Origin: Nitrospinaceae bacterium UBA7883
GTDB taxonomy: Bacteria > Nitrospinota_A > UBA7883
Reading direction: 5' to 3'
Assembly: GCA_002500605.1 (NCBI GenBank)
Contig: DLRR01000027.1
Span: 35,028-99,027, forward strand
Length of the DNA stretch: 64,000 nt
Part shown: piece by piece, positions 36,928 to 45,515 of the stretch
Numbering within the stretch: the stretch's first letter is position 1
Layout: the number at the start of each line of letters is the position of its first letter
Program-made: the position numbers and the translations under genes
Notes under the pieces: model-generated
Seen by the model: only the letters and a program-made list of their open reading frames with translations
Told to the model about the DNA's origin: nothing
Databases searched by the model: none

Positions 36928-38274
36928 TTAATTGGATAAAGTTTCCCAACTCATTAATGTTTCAATGAATTCAGCATAACTAGTAAATCTGGCATTCAAG
37001 CTTTTCCACTGGCCTTCGCATACTACTCCCGAAGAGATAACAGCTACAAGTCTACGAACGCCACTACTAGAACTGTACGAATATACCGGTCCTCCACTGT
37101 TTCCACCTGATATATCTCCGTTGCTATAGAAAAAATCATTATCTGATGGACAATCAGGTGGTGTTTCGATTATGTCAAGAGCCCCCCAGAACATGCCATA
37201 CATGCTTACACCATGGGCTTCAGCGGGATGCCCCAGGTTATTTATTTTGTCCCCGGCATTATATGAATAGTCCACCTGCACGGGTATAAATGTAGTTATT
37301 CCCGCAATAGACGAATCTGCTTTCACACCTCCAATATCAAAAGTTACTGCCTCTATGTTGTGTGAACCTGCATCTAGGTATCCTTGCACAACCGCAGCCA
37401 GAATAAGATTTACACCACCGAATGGTGTAAGGATATCCCCACCGCTAGTACATTGACTTACGCCAGGGTATATTGCTCCAGAAGTGATACTACCGTAACC
37501 ACCATGTCCATACAAACAGTGACCAGCAGTGATTGCTACGGTCGGAGTAATAAGCATTGCTGAGCAACGGTATGCGGCCCCATTGGCAAATGTACCAGAA
37601 AAAAATAGAACAGTTTGGTAAGGAAAAATTGTTGTTTCGTTTATGTTCACTCGATTATCAACGCCATCAGTACAACTGTCACATAAAGCATCTGGAGTCG
37701 TTATTTGATTAGATTTAACACTGCTTTGGCTACCGGTTGAACTGGTTTTTAGGTTCCAAATCACCATCTCTTTGCCGGAGTCGTTACCTTCAACGCTGTT
37801 ACTAGAATTTCGGTTGGCTTTACCCTCTACATCGTTTTTGTCGGGTCGTGGCAGCGGCATCGGTGGAACATTAAAGCGTGGATCATCAGGGTCAGCCATT
37901 CCACCTTTAAAATTCCCGGATTGGTTCTCAGTCATCCATAACCGGGATGCACTAAGCAATACACGTGCCTCTTCTAATGTTAGTTTTTTACTGGTTGGCT
38001 TTTCCATGACAATGCAGAACTTACCGTTTGCAAGCACGTACTCTTTCCACTTGTAAGATGTCCCTTCAATCCATTGGAAAACTAGCCTGTCTGCTTGGTC
38101 ATTGGAATTTAGTTTATCGGGACAAGAATCTGCTTTTAGTTCATCAAGCGGGATTAGATCATCCCCCATTCTAGATGGGAGATCTTCCCATAAAACCGCC
38201 GCGGGTTCAGAATATGAACTTGGTGCGGCAAAAAGAATCGCAACTAAGAAAAGAACAGAGAGTCTCAATGACAT
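36928..38274 (-). CDS. Secreted trypsin-like serine protease
   Basis: A 448-residue exported protein with a signal peptide ending near ASP/AEP (MSLRLSVLFLVAILFAAPSS). A pro-region and Pro/Asn-rich linker occupy about 25-200. The chymotrypsin-fold catalytic domain follows, with His252 in AITAGHC and Ser393 in GDISGGNSGGPVY. The Asp is probably D313 in VTFDIGG. The GNSGGP motif and the extracellular V8/trypsin-type layout suggest an endopeptidase; specificity cannot be read. Multiple Cys pairs suggest disulfides. It heads a run of three small lipoprotein genes on the same strand. Confidence 0.85.
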   Translation of the reverse strand: MSLRLSVLFLVAILFAAPSSYSEPAAVLWEDLPSRMGDDLIPLDELKADSCPDKLNSNDQADRLVFQWIEGTSYKWKEYVLANGKFCIVMEKPTSKKLTLEEARVLLSASRLWMTENQSGNFKGGMADPDDPRFNVPPMPLPRPDKNDVEGKANRNSSNSVEGNDSGKEMVIWNLKTSSTGSQSSVKSNQITTPDALCDSCTDGVDNRVNINETTIFPYQTVLFFSGTFANGAAYRCSAMLITPTVAITAGHCLYGHGGYGSITSGAIYPGVSQCTSGGDILTPFGGVNLILAAVVQGYLDAGSHNIEAVTFDIGGVKADSSIAGITTFIPVQVDYSYNAGDKINNLGHPAEAHGVSMYGMFWGALDIIETPPDCPSDNDFFYSNGDISGGNSGGPVYSYSSSSGVRRLVAVISSGVVCEGQWKSLNARFTSYAEFIETLMSWETLSN

Positions 38275-38340
38275 TAAGAAATCCTCCCTTAATCTGACCT
38301 AACCCTATCATAGAATATTATCTTTGTCAGCAGGTTTGAC

Positions 38341-39258
38341 TTAGTCCTGTTTTACCACCGGTTTTTCCTCCGGGTCTAAGATTTTAATGAAAGCTTTTAA
38401 CGGGTTTGAAATATATTTTTTCTCAAGTAAAATCAAACTCAGCCTGCGCTCAATGGGGTGGTCTACTATTCGGGCAAATTTTAAGGTTTTGTCTTTTATT
38501 TCCCTAGCTATGGACGAACTGCTAATTACTGCAACCCCTATGTTAGCTTCTGCCGATTTCTTGATAGCTTCAGTATTTCCAAGCTCCATGGCTATGTTGA
38601 GTGGAGCATGGTCCTTGTCCATAATGTCTGTGAACACTTTGCGAGTTCCAGACCCCCTCTCGCGGATAATGAGAGGTTCTTTCTGAATCTCTTCCATGGT
38701 CAGTTTTGTTTTGTTTCTCCATCGGTGTTTTGAGCTGAAAACAACCACAAGTTCATCTTTTTTATAAAGATATGAAGCAATCCGTTTGACATTTTGTATT
38801 GGGCCTTCCACGAGCCCCATATCTATTTCACTCCTGAGTAGTGCCTGTTCTATGTGCCCTGTATTGTTAACCATCATCTTCACTTTGCATTCAGGATAAG
38901 CTTTTCGGTATTTTCCAAGAACCACAGGTAGCACATAATTCGCTATTGTAGTTGATGCACCGATACGAAGAGTACCGATGAATTTCTTTGCCATGTCATC
39001 CAGAGCCTGTTTTCCTTCCCGAAGCGTGGAAAGCGAGTTTTGTACATAACTCTCAAATGTTAAACCAGTCTCTGTCAATTCGATTTTTCGTCCTATTCGC
39101 TCGAATAACGGTGTCCCAAGTATTTTTTCTAATTTTATAATCTGTGCGGAGAACGCAGGTTGGCTGATAGCCATTTGGTCCGCTGCTCGGGAGAAATTCT
39201 TGAGTTTTGCAGCGACTAAGAACAATTCCAGCTGGTGTATTGTTACTTGATCAATCAT
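38341..39258 (-). CDS. LysR family transcriptional regulator, divergent from aprBA
   Basis: A 305-residue regulator. The N-terminal winged helix-turn-helix (LELFLVAAKLKNFSRAADQMAISQPAFSAQI, split here as two neighbouring blocks) is followed by the effector-binding domain (about 95-295), with PLIIRERGSGTRKVF, which in CysB/CbbR-like members helps bind the effector. It is divergent from aprBA with 246 bases between, the classic LysR layout, so I infer that it controls the sulfate/APS genes. The effector might be a sulfur intermediate. No experiment is implied by the sequence. Confidence 0.92.
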   Translation of the reverse strand: MIDQVTIHQLELFLVAAKLKNFSRAADQMAISQPAFSAQIIKLEKILGTPLFERIGRKIELTETGLTFESYVQNSLSTLREGKQALDDMAKKFIGTLRIGASTTIANYVLPVVLGKYRKAYPECKVKMMVNNTGHIEQALLRSEIDMGLVEGPIQNVKRIASYLYKKDELVVVFSSKHRWRNKTKLTMEEIQKEPLIIRERGSGTRKVFTDIMDKDHAPLNIAMELGNTEAIKKSAEANIGVAVISSSSIAREIKDKTLKFARIVDHPIERRLSLILLEKKYISNPLKAFIKILDPEEKPVVKQD

Positions 39259-39504
39259 ACACTTTTATCTATCTATTTATTGAAACAATCTATTATATTT
39301 TTTTTAATAAACAAGGCATAATCATTTTTTCCCACGTAAGAGTTTTTTTACGATAGGATCCCGAATTTATGTGGTGGGTCATGTTTTTACCATGGGATAC
39401 TTTAGTTAAAGATCTTTTGTACAGTTTTATGGCTTACGGCCCTGCTGGTCCTAGCCTAACACAAAGTTTAATAAACCATTACATGGAATAATGGAGATGG
39501 ATCA
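39259..39504. promoter_or_regulatory. Control region between the LysR gene and aprBA
   Basis: AT-rich on the LysR side. An inverted repeat CGTAA-N8-TTACG at 39335-39352 is a candidate regulator site. A second stem CCATTA-N7-TAATGG at 39476-39494 overlaps the aprB ribosome site (GGAG, 39493-39496), so it might mask translation start. Neither matches a known consensus closely; both are inferences from symmetry. Confidence 0.4.
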
Positions 39505-39936
39505 ATGCCAACATTTGTAATTAAGGAAAAATGCGACGGATGCAAAGGACAGGACAAAACGGCCTGTATGTACATCTGCCCTCACGACTTGATGTATCTA
39601 GACAAGGACAGGATGCTAGCTCAAAACCAAGAGCCAGATCAGTGTTGGGAATGCTATTCCTGTGTAAAGATATGTCCCCAGCAGGCTATAGAAGCAAGGC
39701 CCTACGCAGATTTTGTTCCAATGGGTGGGACATCGATTCCCCTGCGGTCCTCAGATTCAATTATGTGGACCATCAAATTTAGAGATGGCAAACTTAAGCG
39801 ATTTAAGTTCCCGATTCGAACAACACCTGAGGGCTCAATCAAAGCCTATGATGGCAAACCACAGCCATCTGAAGACGATCTTGATAACAACAATCTCTTT
39901 ACCGAATTAGGCAAAGAATTGCCTAGTATTTCCTAG
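39505..39936 (+). CDS. aprB: Adenylylsulfate reductase, beta subunit
   Basis: Electron-transfer subunit of APS reductase, carrying two [4Fe-4S] clusters between the Qmo complex and the FAD of AprA. Eight cluster cysteines are visible in CDGCKGQDKTACMYICP and CWECYSCVKICP. The C-terminal tail that wraps around AprA is present. Length, 143 residues, fits the family. aprA follows 21 bases later. The enzyme is cytosolic. Confidence 0.97.
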   Translation: MPTFVIKEKCDGCKGQDKTACMYICPHDLMYLDKDRMLAQNQEPDQCWECYSCVKICPQQAIEARPYADFVPMGGTSIPLRSSDSIMWTIKFRDGKLKRFKFPIRTTPEGSIKAYDGKPQPSEDDLDNNNLFTELGKELPSIS

Positions 39937-39957
39937 TACGGAGGGAACGACAGAAAA

Positions 39958-41886
39958 ATGGTTACACCACAAGAAAACTATCAAGCCGATTTTGCAAACA
40001 ATCCGGTTATTGAAGAGGTTGAGACTGATATTCTGATCATCGGTGGCGGAATGTCCGCCTGCGGTGTCGCATATGAGTCTGCCAGATGGGCCAATGGTAA
40101 ATATAAAATCACACTTGTTGATAAAGCAGCCATGGATCGTTCCGGCGCTGTGGCTCAAGGTCTTTCTGCCATCAATACCTATCTAGGTGAAAATACACCG
40201 GAGGATTATGTCAAGATGGTATCCAATGACCTGATGGGAATCACTCGTGATGACCTAGTATACGACGTTGGTCGCCATGTGGATGGCACTGTTCAACTTT
40301 TCGAAGAATGGGGGCTTCCAATATGGAAACAACCAGGAGATGAAGGAAAAACACTAGCTGAAGGTGGAAAGCCTGTTCGTTCTGGCAAATGGCAAGTTAT
40401 GATTAATGGCGAGTCGTACAAATTGATTGTTGCGGAAGCAGCGAAAAATGCACTTGGCATTGACAATATCATCGAACGTTGTTTCATAGTAAAGCTTCTG
40501 CTTGATGAGAATGAAGATAATAGGATAGCTGGAGCTGTAGGCTTTTCAGCTCGCGAAAATAAGATCTACATTTTTAAAGCTAAGACTGTTTTCATGGGTT
40601 GTGGAGGAGCGGTTAATATATTCAGACCTCGCTCAACCGGTGAAGGTATGGGTCGTGCGTGGTATCCTGTTTGGAATGCCGGTTCTACTTATGCCATGGC
40701 GGCTCAGGTCGGTGCCGAGATGACAACCATGGAAAACCGCTTTGTTCCAGCCCGTTTTAAAGACGGATATGGACCTGTTGGTGCATGGTTTCTATTATTC
40801 AAATCTAAAGCTATCAATGGATTGGGGGAAGATTACTCTGAGACCTTAAAAGATATGCTAAAGGAATATCCTCCATATCCACAGAATGCAGCTGGTGTTC
40901 CTGCCACATGTTTAAGGAATCATTTGATGCTGCACGAGATGAAGAATGGTCGTGGGCCGATACTGATGGATACCCCTACTGGTATGGCTAATTTGTCGAA
41001 AAATATGGACAAGAAGCAGATTAAGCACTTAGAAGCTGAGGCTTGGGAAGACTTTTTGGATATGTGTATCGGTCAGGCTAACGTTTGGGCTGGAATGAAC
41101 ATTCGCCCAGAAGAAAGTGCATCTGAACTAATGCCAACAGAGCCGTATCTCCTAGGCTCCCATGCAGGTGCTTGCGGAATTTGGGTTTCGGGGCCTTCCG
41201 ATATAGCTCCAGAAGAGTGGCAGTGGGGATACAACCGTATGACAACGGTCAAGGGCCTTTTTACTGCGGGTGATGGAGTCGGAGCATCTGGTCACAAGTT
41301 TTCCTCTGGTTCTTTTACGGAAGGACGCCTTGCTGGAAAATCGGCAGTTCAATTTACTCGTGATAACGATGATTTTTCCCCATCACTTGGTCATTCTAAG
41401 GAAGAACTGGCTGCTGAAGTCTATAGGCCGTTCCATAACTACTTAGACTCCAAGGACTATACTACTGACCCGATGATCAACCCCAACTATATTAGACCAA
41501 GGATGGTGATGTTCCGCCTCAACAAAATGATGGATGAATATGTAGCTGGAACTTCCACCTACTACACTACATCCGAGAAGATGATGGATCAAGCTTTGCA
41601 CCTGCTGGGAATGCTCAAGGAAGATTCCTTGAAAATGGCAGCCAAAGATCTTCATGAGCTACTAAGAGCTTGGGAGAATTATCATCGGATATGGACCGCA
41701 GAGATGCACCTGCGCCACATTTACTTCAGGAAAGAGACTCGGTATCCTGGTTTCTACTACAGGTCGGATTATCCAAAGCTGGATGAAGAGAACTGGAAGT
41801 GTTTTGTGAACTCAAGGTTTGATCCGAAGACTGAGGAGTGGGAGATGAAGAAAGTTCCCCACAAAGACCTGGTACCAAAACCTTAA
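39958..41886 (+). CDS. aprA: Adenylylsulfate reductase, alpha subunit
   Basis: FAD subunit that interconverts APS and sulfite plus AMP. The FAD site ILIIGGGMSACGVAYESA is near residue 25, and conserved active-site regions ENRFVPARFKDGYGPVGAW and GDGVGASGHKFSSGSFTEGR are intact. The 642-residue length is normal. The direction (sulfate reduction or sulfite oxidation) cannot be told from this gene by eye; tree placement against reductive and oxidative AprA would show it. A strong terminator follows. Confidence 0.97.
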   Translation: MVTPQENYQADFANNPVIEEVETDILIIGGGMSACGVAYESARWANGKYKITLVDKAAMDRSGAVAQGLSAINTYLGENTPEDYVKMVSNDLMGITRDDLVYDVGRHVDGTVQLFEEWGLPIWKQPGDEGKTLAEGGKPVRSGKWQVMINGESYKLIVAEAAKNALGIDNIIERCFIVKLLLDENEDNRIAGAVGFSARENKIYIFKAKTVFMGCGGAVNIFRPRSTGEGMGRAWYPVWNAGSTYAMAAQVGAEMTTMENRFVPARFKDGYGPVGAWFLLFKSKAINGLGEDYSETLKDMLKEYPPYPQNAAGVPATCLRNHLMLHEMKNGRGPILMDTPTGMANLSKNMDKKQIKHLEAEAWEDFLDMCIGQANVWAGMNIRPEESASELMPTEPYLLGSHAGACGIWVSGPSDIAPEEWQWGYNRMTTVKGLFTAGDGVGASGHKFSSGSFTEGRLAGKSAVQFTRDNDDFSPSLGHSKEELAAEVYRPFHNYLDSKDYTTDPMINPNYIRPRMVMFRLNKMMDEYVAGTSTYYTTSEKMMDQALHLLGMLKEDSLKMAAKDLHELLRAWENYHRIWTAEMHLRHIYFRKETRYPGFYYRSDYPKLDEENWKCFVNSRFDPKTEEWEMKKVPHKDLVPKP

Positions 41887-41913
41887 CATCATTAAACTCT
41901 AAGTGTATTCTAT

Positions 41914-41955
41914 CGGGCTGCGGAAAAAAAATATTCTTTCCGCAGCCCGGTTTTT
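41914..41955 (+). terminator. Strong rho-independent terminator between aprA and qmoA
   Basis: A 13-bp perfect stem, CGGGCTGCGGAAA (41914-41926) with TTTCCGCAGCCCG (41937-41949), a 10-base loop, then GTTTTTATT. It lies 28 bases past the aprA stop. It should end or strongly reduce readthrough from aprBA into qmoABC. Confidence 0.9.
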
Positions 41956-42012
41956 ATTACAGAGCGCTAGGTCAAGAAACCGCCGGAAACATATCTGTGA
42001 AAGTTTAATCTC

Positions 42013-42041
42013 TTGACTAAGGTTTTGAGAACTTGCTGATT
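42013..42041 (+). promoter_or_regulatory. Candidate promoter of qmoABC-sat
   Basis: TTGACT (42013-42018) and CTGATT (42036-42041) with a 17-base spacer, just upstream of the qmoA ribosome site (GAGGAAAG). The -35 box is good and the -10 box weak. A promoter here is expected because a strong terminator lies upstream. Confidence 0.35.
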
Positions 42042-42057
42042 TTCAAGTGAGGAAAGA

Positions 42058-43299
42058 ATGGAAAAAGCTGTTTTGGTCGTAGGCGGTGGTATTAGCGGTA
42101 TGACCGTTGCCGTGGAGGCTGCCGAATGTGGTAAGAAAGTGTATCTTGTTGAAAAGGAAGCATACCTTGGCGGTCGGGTTTCTAGAATGAACAAGTACTT
42201 TCCAAAACTGTGTCCTCCTTACTGTGGAATGGAAATTAATTTTCGACGTATCAGGGCCAATAAAAATATAACTGTTCTTACCTCGTCAGAAGTAACAGAA
42301 GTTTCTGGCTCAGAGGGTGATTACAATGCTACCGTTACGACGGCACCTATGATGGTAAACCAAAAATGTGTATGCTGCGACGATTGTACAGCAGTTTGCA
42401 CTGAATCCCGTGACGACAAGTTTAATTATGACCTGTCAAAGACTAAGGCAATTTACCTGCCACACCCAATGGCATTTCCTATGCGTTACACCATAGATCC
42501 GGGTTCCTGCAAAACAGAGAGTTGTGCTAAATGCGTTGAAGTCTGCAAATACAATGCGATAGAGCTAAATGCGAAAGAGTCTTCACAAACCTTAGAAGTT
42601 GAGTCAGTTGTATACGCAACTGGCTGGAAACCATTTGATGCAGGTAAAATCGAAAACCTTGGTTACACTGATGTAACCAATGTGATAACCAATGTGGAGA
42701 TGGAGCGTTTTGCTTCTACTGTTGGACCCACAGCAGGAAAAATTCTTAGACGCGACAATGGTGCGCCGGCCAAAAAAGTGGTTTTTGTCCAGTGTGCCGG
42801 ATCCAGAGATGAAAACTACCTTCCTTACTGTTCTTCAATATGTTGTTTGGTTTCGATAAAACAAGCTAAGTACGTTCGTGATCTTTATCCTGAGGATAGC
42901 GAAGTCTACATCTTTTATATAGATCTTCGCGCACCTGGAAAGTACGAAACGTTTTATAAAAGTCTGCAAGAAGACACAAAGGTTAATTTTATTAAGGGTA
43001 AGGTTGCCAAAATTGAGCAGGGTGGAGATGGCAGTGCTGTAGTCACCGCGGAAGACATCTTGGGAGGTGGGAAGGTAGTTATTGAGTGTGACCTAGTAGT
43101 GTTAGCTACTGGCATGGAACCTTCTTTAAGCAATGGAAACACACCTAATTGGTTGAAGGTTGATGACAACGGGTTTGTTCAATCTGCAAATGGGATGATT
43201 GCTGCAGGAGTAGCAGCAGCACCGGTGGATGTTACCACGTCGATTAAGAGTTCGACTGGCGCTGCCCTGCACGCTATTCAGAAAGGCATTGGTAAATAG
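42058..43299 (+). CDS. qmoA: Quinone-interacting membrane-bound oxidoreductase subunit A
   Basis: Cytosolic FAD protein of the QmoABC complex, homologous to HdrA, that passes electrons between the quinone pool and AprBA. The FAD loop VVGGGISGMTVAVEAAECG opens the protein, with CCDDCTAVC and the cluster motif CKTESCAKCVEVCKY in the middle and FVQCAGSRDENYLPYCSSICC later. It is 413 residues. Start is supported by GAGGAAAG. It overlaps none of its neighbours; qmoB begins 2 bases after the stop. Confidence 0.95.
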   Translation: MEKAVLVVGGGISGMTVAVEAAECGKKVYLVEKEAYLGGRVSRMNKYFPKLCPPYCGMEINFRRIRANKNITVLTSSEVTEVSGSEGDYNATVTTAPMMVNQKCVCCDDCTAVCTESRDDKFNYDLSKTKAIYLPHPMAFPMRYTIDPGSCKTESCAKCVEVCKYNAIELNAKESSQTLEVESVVYATGWKPFDAGKIENLGYTDVTNVITNVEMERFASTVGPTAGKILRRDNGAPAKKVVFVQCAGSRDENYLPYCSSICCLVSIKQAKYVRDLYPEDSEVYIFYIDLRAPGKYETFYKSLQEDTKVNFIKGKVAKIEQGGDGSAVVTAEDILGGGKVVIECDLVVLATGMEPSLSNGNTPNWLKVDDNGFVQSANGMIAAGVAAAPVDVTTSIKSSTGAALHAIQKGIGK

Positions 43300-43301
43300 A
43301 A

Positions 43302-45500
43302 ATGCCAGATAAAAAAATAGGAATTTATATTTGCTCTGGTTGCGGCATTGAAGAGAGCGTTGATCTTGCTGAGCTTGAAGTTACTGCAAAAGAAGAGCAG
43401 GCTACAGTGGTTAGAACTCACCCCTGCTTTTGCAGCCAAGAAGGCGTAGACATCATCAAAGTTGATATGAGAGACGAGGAAGTAAATGCTATTGGTGTTG
43501 CCGCTTGTTCTACAAGAGTTCATTACGATACATTCGATTTTGGTGATGAAACTATACTAAGCAGAATTGACTTGCGTGAGAGAGTGGCCTGGAGCCATGA
43601 ACCAGGAGAAGAAGAAACCAACGAACTGGCAAAAGATTATTTAACTATGGGACTGGCACAGTTAAAGGAAATGAGCCTCCCTGAGCGTTACAAAATAGAA
43701 AATCCATCGGAGCTAATCATGGTCGTTGGAGGTGGTATAGCAGGTCTTACTGCTGCTACCGAGGCTTCTATGGCCGGACATAAAGTTGAACTAATTGAGA
43801 AACAAAATAAGCTTGGTGGGTTTGTTAATAACCTAAAAAAAGTTTTTCCACAAGAGCCACCTTTTGAAGAACTGTCTGAAAATAAAATAGAAAATTTAGT
43901 CAAAGTGGTAATGGAAGACACAAATATCAATGTTCGGTTGAGCACCACTATCGATAATATCGATGGAGGCCCAGGTATGTTTGATGTCACAGTGACAAAT
44001 GGAAAAATTGATAACTTCCGAGCCGGAGCAATTGTGTTAGCCACTGGTTTTAAGCCCTACGATGTAAACAAGCTTGACCACCTTGGTGCAGGACTGGAAA
44101 ACGTTATCTCAAGCGTTGAGTTTGAGAAAATGGCGAAGGATGACTTGATTAATAAAGCTGACGGCTCTCCAGCTAAACACATTGTTTTTGTGCAATGCGC
44201 TGGATCACGAGATGAAAATCATCTGCCTTACTGTTCCTCTCATTGCTGTGCTACTTCCTTGAAACAGGCGAACTATGTTACCGAAACTCACAGAGATGCC
44301 ACCGCAACTATAATCTACAAAGACATAAGAACAACAGGTAACACTGAGCTTTTTTACAAGAAAGCCCAGGACAATCCAGGAATCTTTCTCACAAAAGGAG
44401 ATGTTAGCAGCGTGGCTCGAGAAGGCGAAAACATTCTGGTAGGAGTGGAAAACACGCTGATTGGGGGGTCTATCGCTATTAAGGCAGACCTTGTGGTTCT
44501 CGCAGTAGGTATGGTTCCTTCAACCTATGATGAGAATGTTACTGTGGATAAACCTGCTGAGCAAATGCAGGATTTTGATAGAGAACAAGTAGCCAAAACG
44601 GCTATTCTTAAACTGAACTATCGCCAAGGAACAGAGTTGCCTGATCTTAAAAGTGGTTTCCCCGACTCCCATTTTATTTGCTTTCCTTACGAGACTAGAA
44701 GGACAGGAGTGTATGCCGCTGGATCTGTACGCCATCCACAGGACATATTGACTTCTAGAGATGATGCTACAGGAGCGGTATTAAAAGCTATACAGTCAAC
44801 AAAGTTAATAGCTGCTGGTGAGGCCGTTCATCCAAGAGCCAAGGATCCCAGCTATCCTGAGTTTTCTATGGATCGCTGCACTCAGTGCAAACGCTGTACT
44901 GTGGAATGTCCATTTGGCGCCATTAATGAAGATGAAAAAGCCAATCCGATACCTTTTCCGACCAGATGCCGTCGTTGTGGTACCTGCCTTGGAGCATGTC
45001 CTGTTCAGATTATCAATTTTAAAAACTATTCAATCCAGATGATCGGTTCTATGATTAAGTCGGTTGAGGTTCCAGATGAGGATTCTGGTAAATTGAGGGT
45101 TCTCGCATTTGTTTGCGAGAATGATGCCATGCCTGCGTTAGATATGGCTGGCATTAATCGTGTGAAATACAATGCTTCAGTTCGATTTGTACAACTTCGT
45201 TGCCTTGGCTCAATGAACTTGCAATGGGTTGCAGACGCCCTGTCTTCTGGATGGGATGGCATCATGATGATTGGTTGCAAGAGTGGAGATGATTATCAGT
45301 GCCACAATATAAAAGGTTCCGAACTTGCCGAAGTAAGGACCAGTAAGGTTCAGGAGACTTTGGATAGATTGATGCTTGAATCAGAGAGAATTAGAGTTGA
45401 AAGCCTTGCAATTAATGAATATGACAAGATCCCAAAATTGATTGATGGTTTTATGGAAACAATAGGCGAATTGGAACCAAATCCATATAAAGGGTTTTGA
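43302..45500 (+). CDS. qmoB: Quinone-interacting membrane-bound oxidoreductase subunit B
   Basis: Second HdrA-like flavoprotein of Qmo, fused to an MvhD-like domain. Order: an N-terminal Cys-containing segment (ICSGCGIEES), an FAD domain (VVGGGIAGLTAATEASMAG about 137-155), FVQCAGSRDENHLPYCSSHCC, two ferredoxin clusters (CTQCKRCTVECPFGAINEDE and CRRCGTCLGACPVQI), and the MvhD-like C-terminus (about 600-715) with VRFVQLRCLGSMNLQW and GCKSGDDYQCHN. The 732-residue length and the fusion are typical of QmoB. It lies between qmoA and qmoC. Confidence 0.95.
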   Translation: MPDKKIGIYICSGCGIEESVDLAELEVTAKEEQATVVRTHPCFCSQEGVDIIKVDMRDEEVNAIGVAACSTRVHYDTFDFGDETILSRIDLRERVAWSHEPGEEETNELAKDYLTMGLAQLKEMSLPERYKIENPSELIMVVGGGIAGLTAATEASMAGHKVELIEKQNKLGGFVNNLKKVFPQEPPFEELSENKIENLVKVVMEDTNINVRLSTTIDNIDGGPGMFDVTVTNGKIDNFRAGAIVLATGFKPYDVNKLDHLGAGLENVISSVEFEKMAKDDLINKADGSPAKHIVFVQCAGSRDENHLPYCSSHCCATSLKQANYVTETHRDATATIIYKDIRTTGNTELFYKKAQDNPGIFLTKGDVSSVAREGENILVGVENTLIGGSIAIKADLVVLAVGMVPSTYDENVTVDKPAEQMQDFDREQVAKTAILKLNYRQGTELPDLKSGFPDSHFICFPYETRRTGVYAAGSVRHPQDILTSRDDATGAVLKAIQSTKLIAAGEAVHPRAKDPSYPEFSMDRCTQCKRCTVECPFGAINEDEKANPIPFPTRCRRCGTCLGACPVQIINFKNYSIQMIGSMIKSVEVPDEDSGKLRVLAFVCENDAMPALDMAGINRVKYNASVRFVQLRCLGSMNLQWVADALSSGWDGIMMIGCKSGDDYQCHNIKGSELAEVRTSKVQETLDRLMLESERIRVESLAINEYDKIPKLIDGFMETIGELEPNPYKGF

Positions 45501-45515
45501 GAGAGAAAAATCAGA

